Assembly (NCBI RefSeq): GCF_030268685.1
Contig: NZ_BSRQ01000022.1
Location: forward strand, 62,001-126,000
From: Microtetraspora sp. NBRC 13810
Lineage (GTDB): Bacteria > Actinomycetota > Actinomycetes > Streptosporangiales > Streptosporangiaceae
DNA: 64,000 nt
Reading direction: 5' to 3'
Shown: piece after piece, positions 42,237-53,018 of the stretch
Position numbering within the stretch: the first letter of the stretch is position 1
How the letters are laid out: every line of letters begins with the position of its first letter
Made by a program: the position numbers and the translations under genes
Notes under the pieces: generated by a model
Told to the model about the DNA's origin: nothing
Database searches by the model: none
The model's input: the letters and a program-made list of their open reading frames with translations, nothing else

Positions 42237-43292
42237 GTGAACGCGCAGAAGCGGCGCAAACCCACCCAGATCGACATCGCCCGCCTCGCCGGTGTCTCCC
42301 AGTCGACCGTCTCCCTCGTGCTCAACGAGGACCCCGCGCGGTCGCAGATCCCCGCCGCCACCCGGCAACGCGTCACGGACGCGATCCGCGAGCTGGGCTA
42401 CACCGCCAACCCGGCGGCGCGCAGCCTCAAGGGCGGGCGGAACCACCTGCTCGGGCTCTACACCTTCGAGACCGTGTTCCCCCTCGACCAGCGCGACTTC
42501 TACTACCCGTTCCTGCTCGGCGTGGAGGAGGAGGCCGCGGAGCGGGGGTATGACCTGGTGCTCTTCACCTCGGCCGGCTCCGACGGCCGCAGCATCTACG
42601 CCGGGGGTGTCAACCGGCTGGGAGTGGCCGACGGCTGCGTGCTCCTCGGCAGGCACATCCGGCGTGACGACCTGGAACGCCTGGTGGGCGAGGACTTCCC
42701 GGTCGTGTTCATCGGCCGCAGGGGTGTCGAGGAGCTGTCCTTCGTGGCGGCCGACTACGCCGCGGCCACCAGGGAGGTCGTGCTCAAGCTGGCCGGACTC
42801 GGCCATCGCGACCTGCTCTACCTGGCCGCGCCCGAGGACTCCGAGCCCAGCCAGGACCGCGCCGAGGGCTACCGGCAGGGGCTGGCGGAGACGGGGCTCG
42901 CCCATGACGAGCGGGTCGTGGAGCCGGGAGAGATCACCGCGGACCGGCTCACGGAATGGCTGGCCGGTGGGGTGACCGCCATCGTGGTCGAGCCCACCGA
43001 GGACGACCGGGTCGCCGTCGCCCTCCAGGAGGCGGCGGGGAGGGCGCGGATCGACATCCCCGGGGACCTCTCGGTGGTGCTCCTGGGAGATCCGCCGTCG
43101 TGGTCGGCCTCGCCCAGGGACTGGACCGGGTTCTCGATCCCGCGGACCGAGATGGCCAGGGCCGCCGTGGAGATGCTGATCGACCTCCTTGAGGACAGGC
43201 CGGCGCGGCGGACGCTGTTCCTGCCGTGCCCGCCGGTGGAGGGCGACTCCGTGGCCCCGCCGCGGGCGACCGGGGGCGACCGGCCATGGTGA
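42237..43292 (+). CDS. LacI-family transcription regulator
   Basis: 351 residues. The N-terminal helix-turn-helix TQIDIARLAGVSQSTVSLVLNE and hinge AARSLKGGRNHLLGLYT lead into a type I sugar-binding core. It heads a ten-gene operon and should repress it, including itself, through the ACGTATTA operators upstream; the inducer is probably a product of glycan breakdown. The start is the GTG at 42237. The end overlaps the first permease gene by seven bases. Confidence 0.93.
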   Translation: MNAQKRRKPTQIDIARLAGVSQSTVSLVLNEDPARSQIPAATRQRVTDAIRELGYTANPAARSLKGGRNHLLGLYTFETVFPLDQRDFYYPFLLGVEEEAAERGYDLVLFTSAGSDGRSIYAGGVNRLGVADGCVLLGRHIRRDDLERLVGEDFPVVFIGRRGVEELSFVAADYAAATREVVLKLAGLGHRDLLYLAAPEDSEPSQDRAEGYRQGLAETGLAHDERVVEPGEITADRLTEWLAGGVTAIVVEPTEDDRVAVALQEAAGRARIDIPGDLSVVLLGDPPSWSASPRDWTGFSIPRTEMARAAVEMLIDLLEDRPARRTLFLPCPPVEGDSVAPPRATGGDRPW

Positions 43293-44215
43293 GGATCGTC
43301 GCCAGGCGGCTGCCGGTCGGGGCGTTCGTCATGTGGGGCGCCGTCACCCTCATCTTCCTGATCGTCCGCTGGGCGCCGGGCGACCCGGCGACGCTGCTGA
43401 TCGGCTCGGACGCGAGCCCCGCCGAGATCGCCGGCCTGCGGGAGAGTCTCGGGCTGAACGAGCCGCTCTGGTCGCAGTACCTCCACTACCTCGGCCAGGT
43501 GCTCACCGGTGACTTCGGGAACTCCTACCGGCTGGACCAGCCCGCCATGGCCGTGGTGCTGGGACGCCTGCCCGCCACGCTGGAGTTGACCGTCGCCGCC
43601 ACCGTCATCGCGGTCCTCGCCGGGCTGACGCTGGGCACGATCGCGGGCGGCCGGGCCGACCGGGTCGCGGACCGCCTGGTGTCGGCCATCACGCTCGGCT
43701 TCCAGTCCTTCCCCACGTTCTGGGTCGGCATCATGCTGATCCTGCTCCTCGCGCTGACCTTCCAGGCCCTGCCGAGCGCCGGGTCGGGGACCGCGGCCCA
43801 CCTGGTGATGCCCGCCGTCACGCTGGCCCTGCCGTTCGTCGCCATCGTGGCGCGGCTCACCCGGAGCAGCGTCGCCGAGTCGATGCGGGAGCTGTACGTG
43901 CAGACCGCGCGGTCCAAGGGGCTCACCGAGCCGCAGGTGCTGGTCGGGCACGTGCTGCGGAACTCCCTGATCCCCGTCGTGACGGTGGTGGCGCTGCAGT
44001 TCGGCGCGCTGCTCGGCGGGGCGGTCGTGGTGGAGAACGTGTTCGCCTGGCCGGGGCTCGGCTCCCTCGTCGTGAACGCGGTCGCCAACCGCGACTACGC
44101 GGTGGTGCAGGCGGCGACCCTGCTGATCGCCGGGGTCATCGTCGTGCTCAACCTGGTCGCCGACCTGGCCTACTCCGCGCTGGACCCGCGGATCCGCCTG
44201 GCGGGACGCCCGTGA
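43286..44215 (+). CDS. ABC transporter permease, DppB type
   Basis: 309 residues, about six membrane helices, BPD_transp_1 family with the oligopeptide/nickel-type N-terminal domain (FLIVRWAPGDPATLLIG) and the EAA-like loop RELYVQTARSKGLTE. Pairs with the next gene to form the channel. The ATG at 43286 overlaps the end of lacI; the stop overlaps the next GTG (GTGA). In this family such systems import peptides or oligosaccharides. Confidence 0.92.
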   Translation: MVRIVARRLPVGAFVMWGAVTLIFLIVRWAPGDPATLLIGSDASPAEIAGLRESLGLNEPLWSQYLHYLGQVLTGDFGNSYRLDQPAMAVVLGRLPATLELTVAATVIAVLAGLTLGTIAGGRADRVADRLVSAITLGFQSFPTFWVGIMLILLLALTFQALPSAGSGTAAHLVMPAVTLALPFVAIVARLTRSSVAESMRELYVQTARSKGLTEPQVLVGHVLRNSLIPVVTVVALQFGALLGGAVVVENVFAWPGLGSLVVNAVANRDYAVVQAATLLIAGVIVVLNLVADLAYSALDPRIRLAGRP

Positions 44216-45039
44216 ACCGGCCCCGGCGGATCCTCGCCGCGCTGCCGTACCTCGTCCTCGGCGGGTACGGCCTGGTGGCCGTGCTCGGCCCGGTGCTGAT
44301 CGGCTACAACCCGCGGGCCACCGACGTCGTCTCGCGGCTGCTTCCCCCGGGATCGGCGACCGGCGCGGGCGAGGTCGCCTGGCTGGGGACCGACGCGCTG
44401 GGCAGGGACGTCCTGGCGCAGATCGTGTACGGCGCCCGGACGTCCGTGCTCATCGGGGTGGCCACCGTGCTCGCCTCCGCCGTGATCGGGCTCACGCTCG
44501 GCGTGATCGCCGGGTACGCCGGCGGCTGGGTGGACGCCGTGCTGACCCGTTGCTTCGACGTGCTGCTCGCCTTCCCCGGGATCCTGCTCGCGATCGTGAT
44601 CGCGGGCGTGTTCGAGCGCAGCCCGGTGGTCGTCGTGGCCGCGCTGTCGGTGACGGCGTGGATCCCGTTCGCCCGCGTCGCCAGGGGATCGGCGCTGGCG
44701 ACGCGGGAACGCGGCTGGGTCGACGCCGCCCGGGTCATGGGCGTGGGCCACGTCGCCACGCTCAGGCGACACATCCTCCCCTTCACCGCGGGCCCGGTCG
44801 TGGCACTGGCCACGCTGGAGTTCGGCCTGGTGGTGCTGGCGGAGGCCGGGCTCAGCTTCCTCGGCATCGGCCTGCCGCCGTCCACCGTCTCCTGGGGCCA
44901 GATCATCGCCGGCGGCAAGGACTACCTGCAGATCGCATGGTGGATCTCCACCCTGCCCGGCATCGCCCTGACCCTCCTCGTGATCAGCGTCGGGCTGTTC
45001 AGCGACCAGTTGACCAGACGCACCAAGCAGTCGCATTAA
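44212..45039 (+). CDS. ABC transporter permease, DppC type
   Basis: 275 residues, about six helices. WLGTDALGRDVLAQIVYGARTSVLIGV and the EAA loop RERGWVDAARVMGVG are family hallmarks. Coupled to the preceding permease by a four-base overlap. Ten bases separate it from the binding-protein gene. Confidence 0.92.
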   Translation: MNRPRRILAALPYLVLGGYGLVAVLGPVLIGYNPRATDVVSRLLPPGSATGAGEVAWLGTDALGRDVLAQIVYGARTSVLIGVATVLASAVIGLTLGVIAGYAGGWVDAVLTRCFDVLLAFPGILLAIVIAGVFERSPVVVVAALSVTAWIPFARVARGSALATRERGWVDAARVMGVGHVATLRRHILPFTAGPVVALATLEFGLVVLAEAGLSFLGIGLPPSTVSWGQIIAGGKDYLQIAWWISTLPGIALTLLVISVGLFSDQLTRRTKQSH

Positions 45040-45049
45040 GGAGCATCCC

Positions 45050-46561
45050 ATGACTGCTCGAAGAAGACTCGCCACCCTCACCGCCCTCGCCGTACTGGTC
45101 GCGGGCTGCGGGTGGGGCGGCGGCGGCACGGCGGGCGCCCCCTCGGCCGGCGGGAAGCCCGCGGGGCTGACCGCGGCCGGCACCTATTCGGTGGAGAGCC
45201 TGGACCCGCACGGCCCGGCGGGAGCGTCCGCCGGCACCCAGCTCGCGGCCCAGGCGATCTTCAGCCGCCTGGTACGGCCCGGCGCCGACGGCTCGGTGAC
45301 CGGCGACCTCGCGACGAGGTGGACGTCCGGCGACGGCGCCACCACCTGGACCTTCACCCTGCGCGAGGGCGTCACCTTCTCCGACGGGAGCCCCCTGACC
45401 GCCCAGGACGTGGTGGCCTCCTTCGACCGGGTCAGGGAGCTGAAGGGTCCCGTCGCCGGCAACTTCCCCGACACCGAGGTGTCGGCCCCCTCCGACCGGG
45501 AGGTGGTGTTCACCTCCAGGACGCCGAACGCCGCGATCCTCGGCAAGCTCACGCAGTTCTACGTGGTCCCCGCCAAGGCGGGCGACGGCTTCTTCGGCGC
45601 GCCGGTCGGCTCGGGGCCGTTCACGGTCACGTCGTTCACGCCAGGCGAGAGCCTGGAGCTGGCCCCCAACCGGCGGCACTGGAACGGCGCGCCCACGCTC
45701 GGGCGGCTGACCGTCAAGAACATCCCGGAGCTCTCGGCCAGGCTGACGGCGCTGCGCACCGGCGAGGTGCAGGTGGTCTGGGGCATCCCGGACGACCAGT
45801 TGCCGCCGCTGAAGAGCGACCCGAGCGTGACGGTCCAGGCCGTGCCGGGGACGGCGGTCTTCACGATGTGGTTCAACTCCCGGACGCCCGCGCTCAAGGA
45901 CGCGGCCGTGCGCCGCGCACTGTGGCAGGCGGTCGACTTCAAGAAGATCATCTCCTCGCTCTACCCGGAGACGGGCACCCCGGCGGACTCGGTGGTCGCC
46001 CCGACGGTCCTGGGCCACGCCCCGCAGCCTCCGGTGCCACACGACCCGGACGGCGCCCGCGCCGCGCTCGCCGCGGCGGGATTCGACTTCGCCAAGCCGC
46101 TGCGACTGCAGTTCTCCGGCGCGGAGTTCCGGCAGTTCGTCCAGGCGGTCGCCTCCGACCTGGACGCCATCGGGGTCAAAACGGACGTGCGGGAGAAGGA
46201 GCCCGCGGTGTTCCTGGAGGACCTGCTGGCCCTCAAGTGGGACGTCAACTTCCAGCAGCTCGCCACGCCGACCCGCGACGCGGCGACCAACCTGGGCCGG
46301 CTCTACCCGTGCGCGGCCGGGCGCAACGGCTACTGCAACGAGGACCTCGACGCCCTGCTGGCCAAGGCGGAGGCGACCGACGACACCGCCGAGCGCGAGC
46401 GCTTCTACGCCGGGGCCATCGCCATCACCTGGAACGACGCGGTCGGCATGTACCCGATGTTCGTGAAGGTCCCCTACGCGTGGCGGCAGGGGGTCAACGG
46501 ACTCGTCCTCGACCCCAGCGGCCTGCCGGACTTCTCGAAGGTCACGGTGAACCCGTCGTGA
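45050..46561 (+). CDS. ABC transporter substrate-binding lipoprotein, family 5
   Basis: 503 residues. The signal peptide ends in lipobox VAGC (Cys20); the mature part is an SBP_bac_5 (DppA/OppA) protein: TWTFTLREGVTFSDGSPLTAQDVVASFDRVR and PVGSGPFTVTSFTPGESLELAPN. It binds a peptide- or oligosaccharide-like ligand for the DppB/C permeases. The AGGAG site is upstream and the end overlaps the next GTG. Confidence 0.93.
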   Translation: MTARRRLATLTALAVLVAGCGWGGGGTAGAPSAGGKPAGLTAAGTYSVESLDPHGPAGASAGTQLAAQAIFSRLVRPGADGSVTGDLATRWTSGDGATTWTFTLREGVTFSDGSPLTAQDVVASFDRVRELKGPVAGNFPDTEVSAPSDREVVFTSRTPNAAILGKLTQFYVVPAKAGDGFFGAPVGSGPFTVTSFTPGESLELAPNRRHWNGAPTLGRLTVKNIPELSARLTALRTGEVQVVWGIPDDQLPPLKSDPSVTVQAVPGTAVFTMWFNSRTPALKDAAVRRALWQAVDFKKIISSLYPETGTPADSVVAPTVLGHAPQPPVPHDPDGARAALAAAGFDFAKPLRLQFSGAEFRQFVQAVASDLDAIGVKTDVREKEPAVFLEDLLALKWDVNFQQLATPTRDAATNLGRLYPCAAGRNGYCNEDLDALLAKAEATDDTAERERFYAGAIAITWNDAVGMYPMFVKVPYAWRQGVNGLVLDPSGLPDFSKVTVNPS

Positions 46562-47538
46562 CACTGCTGGACGTGCGAGGGTTGTCCGTGCTGCTGCCCT
46601 CCGCCTCCGGCGCGGCCGTCCCGGTGGTGGACGAGGTGTCCTTCGCCGTGCACTCCGGCTCGGTCACCGGCCTGATCGGCGAGTCGGGAAGCGGCAAGAC
46701 GATGACCGCGATGGCGGTGATCGGGTTGCTGCCCGAGGGGGCGTCGTGCTCGGGCGAGCTGTGGTGGGCGGGTGAGGACCTGCTCGCCGCCGATCCCGCC
46801 CGCCGCCGCCGGGCGCGCGGGCGGGAGATCGCGATGATCTTCCAGGACCCGCTGGCGGCGCTCAACCCGAGCCAGACCATCGGGCGCCAGGTGGGCGAGA
46901 TCCTCCGCCGCGACGGGCTGCCGCGCGCCCGGGTGCGCGAGCGGGTGCTCGCCGCGCTGGAGCGGGTGGGCGTCCCCGACCCCGCCCGGCGGATCGGCCA
47001 GTACCCGCACCAGTTCTCCGGCGGCCTGCGGCAGCGGGCCATGATCGCCCTCGCGCTGGCCGGGGAACCCCGGCTGCTCCTGGCCGACGAGCCGACGACG
47101 GCGCTGGACGTGACGGTCCAGGCACGGGTGCTGGACCTGCTGCGCCGGCTGCGGGCCGAGACCGGGCAGGCGATGCTCTTCGTCAGCCACGACCTGCGCG
47201 TGATCGCCCACGTCGCGGACGAGGTGGTGGTGATGTACGCGGGACGCGTCGCCGAGCGCGGCCCGGTCCGCCAGGTGTTCCGCGCACCGCACCATCCCTA
47301 CACCAGGGCGCTGGTGGAGAGCGTGCCCGCCGTACGGGCGAAAAGCGTCCCCGCGGAGCCGCTGCCCGGGGCGCCGGCCAGTCCCCTCGCCCGGCCGGCG
47401 GGCTGCGCGTTCCACCCCCGCTGCCCGCTCGCGCGGGACCGATGCCGCCGCGAACGACCGGAGGTCCGCGCGCTGGCCCCGGGACGGCACACCGCGTGCC
47501 ACTTCGCGGAGGAACTCGCGGCGGGGGCACGCCCGTGA
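46558..47538 (+). CDS. ABC transporter ATP-binding protein, DppD type
   Basis: 326 residues: Walker A GESGSGKT, signature [12 protein letters not shown], Walker [13 protein letters not shown], and the C-terminal oligopeptide-type extension with cysteines ([20 protein letters not shown]), which in relatives holds an iron-sulfur cluster. The GTG at 46558 overlaps the preceding stop. Confidence 0.93.
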   Translation: MTLLDVRGLSVLLPSASGAAVPVVDEVSFAVHSGSVTGLIGESGSGKTMTAMAVIGLLPEGASCSGELWWAGEDLLAADPARRRRARGREIAMIFQDPLAALNPSQTIGRQVGEILRRDGLPRARVRERVLAALERVGVPDPARRIGQYPHQFSGGLRQRAMIALALAGEPRLLLADEPTTALDVTVQARVLDLLRRLRAETGQAMLFVSHDLRVIAHVADEVVVMYAGRVAERGPVRQVFRAPHHPYTRALVESVPAVRAKSVPAEPLPGAPASPLARPAGCAFHPRCPLARDRCRRERPEVRALAPGRHTACHFAEELAAGARP

Positions 47539-48332
47539 ACGGCCTGGAGGTCACCGGCCTGCGGGTGCGGTACGGCCGGGGCCGCCGCGCGCACGAGGCG
47601 GTGCGCGGCGTCAGCCTGGAGGTCGGTCCGGGCGAGACGCTCGCCCTGGTCGGGGAGTCGGGATCGGGCAAGACGAGCGTCGCGCGGGTGGTGGCCGGCC
47701 TGGCCCGCCCGGCGGAGGGCACCGTCGCCTACGAGGGGACGCCCCTGGGGCCCGTCCGCTCCCGGCCCGCCCACGTGCAGCGCGGCATCCAGATGATCTT
47801 CCAGGACCCGCGGTCGTCGCTGAACCCGCGCATGCGGGTGGGCGCCATCGTCGCCGAGGCGTGGAGCGCGCACCCGGGGGTCGCGCCGCCGGGGGACCCG
47901 GCCGAGGCGGTCGCGGCGCTGCTGGGCGACGTCGGGCTGGACCCGGGCGTGGCCGGCCGCCGCCCCGGCGCGCTGTCCGGCGGCCAGTGCCAGCGGGTCG
48001 GCATCGCCCGCGCCCTCGCGCTGCGGCCCAGGCTGCTGGTGTGCGACGAGGCGGTCTCCGCGCTGGACGTGTCGGTCCAGGCGCAGATCCTGCGCCTGCT
48101 GATCGACCTGCGCGCCGCCCACGGCCTGGCCATGTTGTTCATCTCCCATGACCTCGGCGTCGTCAGGCAGATCGCGGACCGTACCGCGGTCATGCGAGAC
48201 GGCGAACTGGTGGAACAGGGCGGCACCGAGGAGATCTTCACGGCGCCGCGCCACCCCTACACCCGCGAGCTGCTCGGCGCCGCGCTCGACCTCGGCGCCG
48301 CGCTCGATCTCGGAGAAGGAGTGACCGGATGA
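47535..48332 (+). CDS. ABC transporter ATP-binding protein, DppF type
   Basis: 265 residues: Walker A GESGSGKT, signature [12 protein letters not shown], Walker [13 protein letters not shown]. It is shorter than usual and lacks the cysteine extension. The C-terminus contains a doubled GAALDL unit encoded by an 18-bp direct repeat. It pairs with the DppD-type ATPase. Start GTG at 47535, coupled at both ends. Confidence 0.92.
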   Translation: MNGLEVTGLRVRYGRGRRAHEAVRGVSLEVGPGETLALVGESGSGKTSVARVVAGLARPAEGTVAYEGTPLGPVRSRPAHVQRGIQMIFQDPRSSLNPRMRVGAIVAEAWSAHPGVAPPGDPAEAVAALLGDVGLDPGVAGRRPGALSGGQCQRVGIARALALRPRLLVCDEAVSALDVSVQAQILRLLIDLRAAHGLAMLFISHDLGVVRQIADRTAVMRDGELVEQGGTEEIFTAPRHPYTRELLGAALDLGAALDLGEGVTG

Positions 48333-50491
48333 CCCCCGAACCACGGGGCTGGAACACCTGGGACGTGCGGTTCCACACCGGCTGCGCGCACCTGCCCACC
48401 GGGCTGCGGATCCGCGCCGGCCTGCGGTCCGGCGACGGGCCGCCCACCGACGGCTTCACCTGGCGGGACGGGCTGGTCAGGCTCGGGCACCACACCGTGC
48501 ACGGCGACTACGCCGAGGTCACGGTGCACGCCGGGGGGACCCGGCTGGAGCTGCGGTTCGCCGGAGGCACCGGGGACACGCTGCACGTCACCGCGGCCGT
48601 CGAAGCGGAGGAGGGCGTCCCCGCCGACCTGACGCTCGTCGTCGACCGGATGCCCGGCGTCCCCGGCCCGGCCGCGGACCCGGTGGAGTGGGTCCTCGGC
48701 GTCTCGCACGACGCGGACACCGAGCGCACCCCGGACGGCCTGCACCTGCGGGTGGCCGGCGACCGGCTCACCGCGGAGCCGCTCCGCGTCCGGCTGGCCC
48801 CGGCGACCGGCCCCACGGGCCGCGAGGTCACCGTCGAGTGGCTCGACCCCGGCCCGGTGGACGAGGAGGTCGGCGAACGCCGCCGGCACGCCCTGGCCGG
48901 GCGGATCAGGACCTCCGGCTGGCTGGGCGAGGCCGGTGACGCCTACCAGCGCTCGGTCACCTGGAACACCGTCTACGCGCCCGACCTCAAACGGGTCCTG
49001 ACGCCCACCTCGCGGGACTTCGTCTGCGCGGACCGCGCCGGCTTCTACGGCCGCTGGGCCCTGCACACCTGGGACACCTTCCTCACCGGCCTGGTGGCGG
49101 CCTGGATCGACCGGGACTACGCCCGCGGGATCTTCGACCAGATCCTCGACCAGGCCGACGAACGCGGGATGCTGCCCAACCGGGTCTCCGACGACCGGGG
49201 GCGGACCGGGGACAGGTCCCAGCCGCCGGTGGGGGCGCTCGCCGTACTGTCGGCCTACCTGGGCGGCGGGCTCGGCGAGGAGACCCGGGACCGCGGCCTG
49301 CTGGAGCGCGCCTATCCCGTGCTGCGCGCGTGGCACGAGTGGTGGCCGGCCGCGCGGCGGGGGCCGCACGGGCTGCTGGCGTGGGGCTCTGACCCCGTCG
49401 AGGGCGACGAGGAGTCCGCCACGGCCGACCGCGCCCGGCGCGAGTCCGGGCTCGACGACTCGCCGATGTACGACGACGTCCGCTACGACCCGGCGACCCG
49501 CACGATGGACCTCGCCGACGTGGGCCTGTCCGCCCTGCACATCGCGGACGCCGACGCCCTGGCCGAGATCGCCGCCCGGCTGGGCCTCGCGGACGACGCC
49601 GCTCGGTTCCGCGCGGAGGCGGGCGAGGCCCGTTCCCGGGTGGACGCGCTGATGTGGCACGAGGACACCTACCGCAACGTGTGGGCGGACGGCCGCCACT
49701 CCGAGCACCTGGCGCCGACGATGCTCTACCCGCTCCTCGCCCGGATCCCCACGCCGGAACGCGCCCGGACGCTGGCCGAGCGGCTGCTGCGCCCGGAGGC
49801 CCTCGGCGGCGACCCGCCGCTGCCGAGCGTCTCACGCGAGGACACCGGGTTCACCGACCACTACTGGAGGGGCCGGATCTGGGCCCCGCTGGCCTTCCTC
49901 GCGGTGTCGGGCCTGCGCAGGTACGGCCTGCCGGCGCGGCCGATCGTGGACCGGCTGCTCACCCTGTACCTGGACGAGTGGGCCCGGCACAGCCACGTCA
50001 GGGAGAACTACCCGACCGTCCCCGGCGAGGACGTCCGGCCGCTCGCGGCACGCTCCGACGGACTGTTCGGGTGGGGGTCGCTCCTGGCCCACCTGGCCTT
50101 CCAGGAACTCGCGGACCCGCGCGAGGACGGGTGGCGGTTCGCCCATCCCGGCCGCCCGGCGGAGCTGGCCGGCCTGTGCCTCGGCGAAGGGCCGCTCACG
50201 ATCACGGCCGGCGACCGGCTGAGGGTGCTGCTCGGCGACGCGACACTGCTGGACGCGCCGCCGGGGATGACCGTCACCGGCTATCACCGGACCGCGGCGT
50301 CCGTGTCCGCCGTGGTGTCCGGCGGCCCCGGCGAACTGCTGCTCGCGCCCCCCGCCGGGGTGGGTGGCGAGGCCGCGATCACCGTCGCGGGGGTGACGCG
50401 GCGCGAGGTCCTCACCGGAGGCCGGCCCGTCCCCCTCGTCATCCCCTCGCCGGACCCCACTCCGGTTCGCATAGAGAAAGGCACCTGGTGA
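48329..50491 (+). CDS. Glycoside hydrolase, GH63/MGH1-like
   Basis: 720 residues. A beta-sandwich N-terminal part (about 1-220) precedes an (alpha/alpha)6-barrel part (about 235-610) with [36 protein letters not shown] and [25 protein letters not shown], as in mannosylglycerate-hydrolase-like and GH63 enzymes. No signal peptide, so it acts inside the cell on imported oligosaccharide. Coupled by ATGA/GTGA overlaps to neighbours. Confidence 0.88.
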   Translation: MTPEPRGWNTWDVRFHTGCAHLPTGLRIRAGLRSGDGPPTDGFTWRDGLVRLGHHTVHGDYAEVTVHAGGTRLELRFAGGTGDTLHVTAAVEAEEGVPADLTLVVDRMPGVPGPAADPVEWVLGVSHDADTERTPDGLHLRVAGDRLTAEPLRVRLAPATGPTGREVTVEWLDPGPVDEEVGERRRHALAGRIRTSGWLGEAGDAYQRSVTWNTVYAPDLKRVLTPTSRDFVCADRAGFYGRWALHTWDTFLTGLVAAWIDRDYARGIFDQILDQADERGMLPNRVSDDRGRTGDRSQPPVGALAVLSAYLGGGLGEETRDRGLLERAYPVLRAWHEWWPAARRGPHGLLAWGSDPVEGDEESATADRARRESGLDDSPMYDDVRYDPATRTMDLADVGLSALHIADADALAEIAARLGLADDAARFRAEAGEARSRVDALMWHEDTYRNVWADGRHSEHLAPTMLYPLLARIPTPERARTLAERLLRPEALGGDPPLPSVSREDTGFTDHYWRGRIWAPLAFLAVSGLRRYGLPARPIVDRLLTLYLDEWARHSHVRENYPTVPGEDVRPLAARSDGLFGWGSLLAHLAFQELADPREDGWRFAHPGRPAELAGLCLGEGPLTITAGDRLRVLLGDATLLDAPPGMTVTGYHRTAASVSAVVSGGPGELLLAPPAGVGGEAAITVAGVTRREVLTGGRPVPLVIPSPDPTPVRIEKGTW

Positions 50492-52092
50492 CCGACCGCA
50501 AGGTGGACATGCTGGTAGTGGGCGGCGGGCTGGGCGGCGTCGCCGCCGCGCTGGCGGCCCTGCGCAGGGGCCGGTCGGTGGTGATGACCGAGGAGACCGA
50601 CTGGCTCGGCGGGCAGCTCACCAGCCAGGGGGTCCCGCCCGACGAGCACCCGTGGATCGAGCAGTTCGGCTGCACCCGGAGCTACCGGCTGCTGCGCGAG
50701 GAGATCCGGCGCTACTACCGCGCCTGGTACCCGCTGACCCAGGCGGCGCGCGAGCGGCCGGACCTCAACCCGGGCGAGGGCCGGGTCAGCCGGCTGTGCC
50801 ACGAGCCGAGGGTGGCGGCCGAGGTCCTGTCCGCGATGGTCGCGCCGTACGTGGCCGCCGGGACGCTGCGGGTGCTGTACGGGCACCGCCCGGTGGCCGC
50901 CGACGTCGAGGGCGACGAGGTGCGGATGGTGGAGTTCGAGGGGCCGGACGGCGGGCGGGTCGAGGTGGCCGCCCGGTACGTGCTCGACGCGACCGAACTG
51001 GGCGACCTGCTGCCCCTCACCGGGACGGAGTACGTGACCGGGTTCGAGTCCGCGAACAGGACCGGCGAGCCGCACGCGCCGGCCGAGGCCCAGCCGCACA
51101 ACATGCAGGCGTTCTCCTGGGTCTTCGCCGTGGACCACCGCGAAGGGGAGGACCACACGATCGACCGCCCGGCGCGCTACGCCGAATGGCGGGAGTACCG
51201 GCCGTCGTTCTGGCCGGACCGGCTGCTGAGCCTGACCGCCCCCGACCCGCGCACGCTGGAGAGCGTGCCGCGCAGGTTCGTGCCCAACGAGGTGACCGGA
51301 CCGGTCGTCGCCGACCAGAGCAAGGATCCTGGCGACAAGGACCTGTGGGTGTTCCGGCGGATCCTCTCCCGTGGCGTGTTCCGTCCGGGATTCCTGGCGA
51401 GCGACGTGGTCGTGGTCAACTGGCCGATGATCGACTACCTGCCCGGCCCGCTGGTCGGCGTCTCCGGCGCCGAGCGCGCCGGGCACCTGGCCGGGGCCCG
51501 CGAGCTGAGCCTGAGCATGATGTACTGGCTGCAGACCGAGGCGCCCCGGCCCGACGGCGGCACCGGCTGGCCGGGCCTGCGGCTGCGCGGCGACGTCATG
51601 GGCACCGCGGACGGCCTGGCCAAGGCGCCCTACATCCGCGAGTCGCGCCGGATCGAGGCGCGGTACACCGTCGTGGAGCAGGACCTCGCCTACTCCGTGC
51701 GCGGCGAGCGCGGCGCGGTCCGCTACCCCGACACCGTCGGCATCGGCATGTACCGCATCGACCTGCACCCCTCGACCGGCGGCGACACCTACATCGACGT
51801 GTCGAGCTGCCCGTTCCAGATCCCGCTCGGCGCGCTGCTGCCGGTCAGGACGCGCAACCTGCTGGCGGCCGCCAAGAACATCGGAACCACGCACATCACC
51901 AACGGCTGCTACCGCCTGCACCCGGTGGAGTGGAACATCGGCGAGTCCGCGGGCGCGCTCGCCGCCTTCTGCCTCGCCCGCGGCCTCGCCCCGGAGCAGG
52001 TGCACCGGGACGGGCGGTTGCTGGCGGAGTTCCAGGACGGGCTCGCCCAGGACGGCGTGGAGCTGGCCTGGCCGGAGATCAGGGGGTACTGA
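50488..52092 (+). CDS. FAD-dependent oxidoreductase (FAD_oxidored family)
   Basis: 534 residues. The FAD-binding GGGLGGVAAALAALRRG motif is at the N-terminus, followed by ETDWLGGQLTSQGVPPDEHP and later DVSSCPFQIPLGALLP and AKNIGTTHITNGCYRLHPVEWNIGESAGALA, typical of PF12831 proteins found in sugar-degradation clusters. No reaction is established for most members; oxidation of a sugar or sugar acid is an inference. Start GTG at 50488 overlapping the previous stop. Confidence 0.9.
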   Translation: MTDRKVDMLVVGGGLGGVAAALAALRRGRSVVMTEETDWLGGQLTSQGVPPDEHPWIEQFGCTRSYRLLREEIRRYYRAWYPLTQAARERPDLNPGEGRVSRLCHEPRVAAEVLSAMVAPYVAAGTLRVLYGHRPVAADVEGDEVRMVEFEGPDGGRVEVAARYVLDATELGDLLPLTGTEYVTGFESANRTGEPHAPAEAQPHNMQAFSWVFAVDHREGEDHTIDRPARYAEWREYRPSFWPDRLLSLTAPDPRTLESVPRRFVPNEVTGPVVADQSKDPGDKDLWVFRRILSRGVFRPGFLASDVVVVNWPMIDYLPGPLVGVSGAERAGHLAGARELSLSMMYWLQTEAPRPDGGTGWPGLRLRGDVMGTADGLAKAPYIRESRRIEARYTVVEQDLAYSVRGERGAVRYPDTVGIGMYRIDLHPSTGGDTYIDVSSCPFQIPLGALLPVRTRNLLAAAKNIGTTHITNGCYRLHPVEWNIGESAGALAAFCLARGLAPEQVHRDGRLLAEFQDGLAQDGVELAWPEIRGY

Positions 52093-52094
52093 CC

Positions 52095-53018
52095 GTGTCC
52101 GACGGCCGGAGTCTGCTGCGCGGCGTCATGGTGCCGCTCGTCACGCCGATGGACCGCCCCGGGCGGCCGGACCGGCGCGCCGCCCCGCACCTGCTGTCCC
52201 GCATGGCCACCGCCGGGGTGCGCGGCCTGCTGCTGCTCGGCAGCAACGGGGAAGGCCCCCTCGTCCCCGCCGGATCCATCGGCGGCTATGTCACGGCGAT
52301 GGCCAGGGAGTGGCGGGAACTCACCCCGGGCGGGCCGGTGGTGGTCAACGTCTCGGCGGCCGGGACGCTGGAGGCCCTCGCCCGCGCCGAGGCCGCGCTC
52401 CCGGCCGGGCCTGACGCGTTCCTGCTCAGCCCGCCCAGCTACTTCCGGCACCGCGACGACGAGGTCGTCGCGCACTACGCCGCGCTGGCCGGCCTCGGCG
52501 TCCCCGTCGTCGTCTACAACGCGCCACGCTACGCGCAGCCGCTCACCCCGGACCTGGTGGCGCGGATCCTGAGCCTGGACCACGTCGCCGGGATCAAGGA
52601 CAGCTCCGGCGACGCCGGCCTCCTCGCGCACATCGTCGCCGTCGCCCGCGACGTCGGCGGCGTGGGCGTCACCCAGGGCGCGGAGCGGGATCTGGCCGCC
52701 GGGCTGCGCGCGGGCGCGGACGGCATCGCGCCGGGGCTGGCCAACTTCGCGCCGGGCCCGATGGCCGGCCTGTTCGCCGCGCACGCCGCCGGCGACGACG
52801 CGGAGTCGGACCGGCTCCAGGCGGTCGCCACCGAGCTGACCTCGCTGCACGCCATCAGGGCCGGAGTGCCCTCGGTGAAGGAACTCCTGCGCCGGCGCGG
52901 CCTGTGCACCGAGCACCTGGCCCCGCCGCTGCTGCCGTGCGACGAGGCCGAGCGTGCCGCGATCCACCGCTTCGCCGCCGACCACTCCGTTCACCTCGTC
53001 GAAGGGAACCCCGCGTGA
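52095..53018 (+). CDS. DHDPS/N-acetylneuraminate-lyase family aldolase
   Basis: 307 residues, TIM-barrel class I aldolase. The family motif is GSNGEG (49-54, usual GSTGE), with Tyr141 in VVVYNAP and the Schiff-base Lys168 in VAGIKDSSGD. Beside a sialidase-like gene it could cleave a sialic-acid-like or 2-keto-3-deoxy sugar acid, but substrate residues cannot be read. The GTG at 52095 follows the previous stop by two bases; the end overlaps the next GTG. Confidence 0.88.
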   Translation: MSDGRSLLRGVMVPLVTPMDRPGRPDRRAAPHLLSRMATAGVRGLLLLGSNGEGPLVPAGSIGGYVTAMAREWRELTPGGPVVVNVSAAGTLEALARAEAALPAGPDAFLLSPPSYFRHRDDEVVAHYAALAGLGVPVVVYNAPRYAQPLTPDLVARILSLDHVAGIKDSSGDAGLLAHIVAVARDVGGVGVTQGAERDLAAGLRAGADGIAPGLANFAPGPMAGLFAAHAAGDDAESDRLQAVATELTSLHAIRAGVPSVKELLRRRGLCTEHLAPPLLPCDEAERAAIHRFAADHSVHLVEGNPA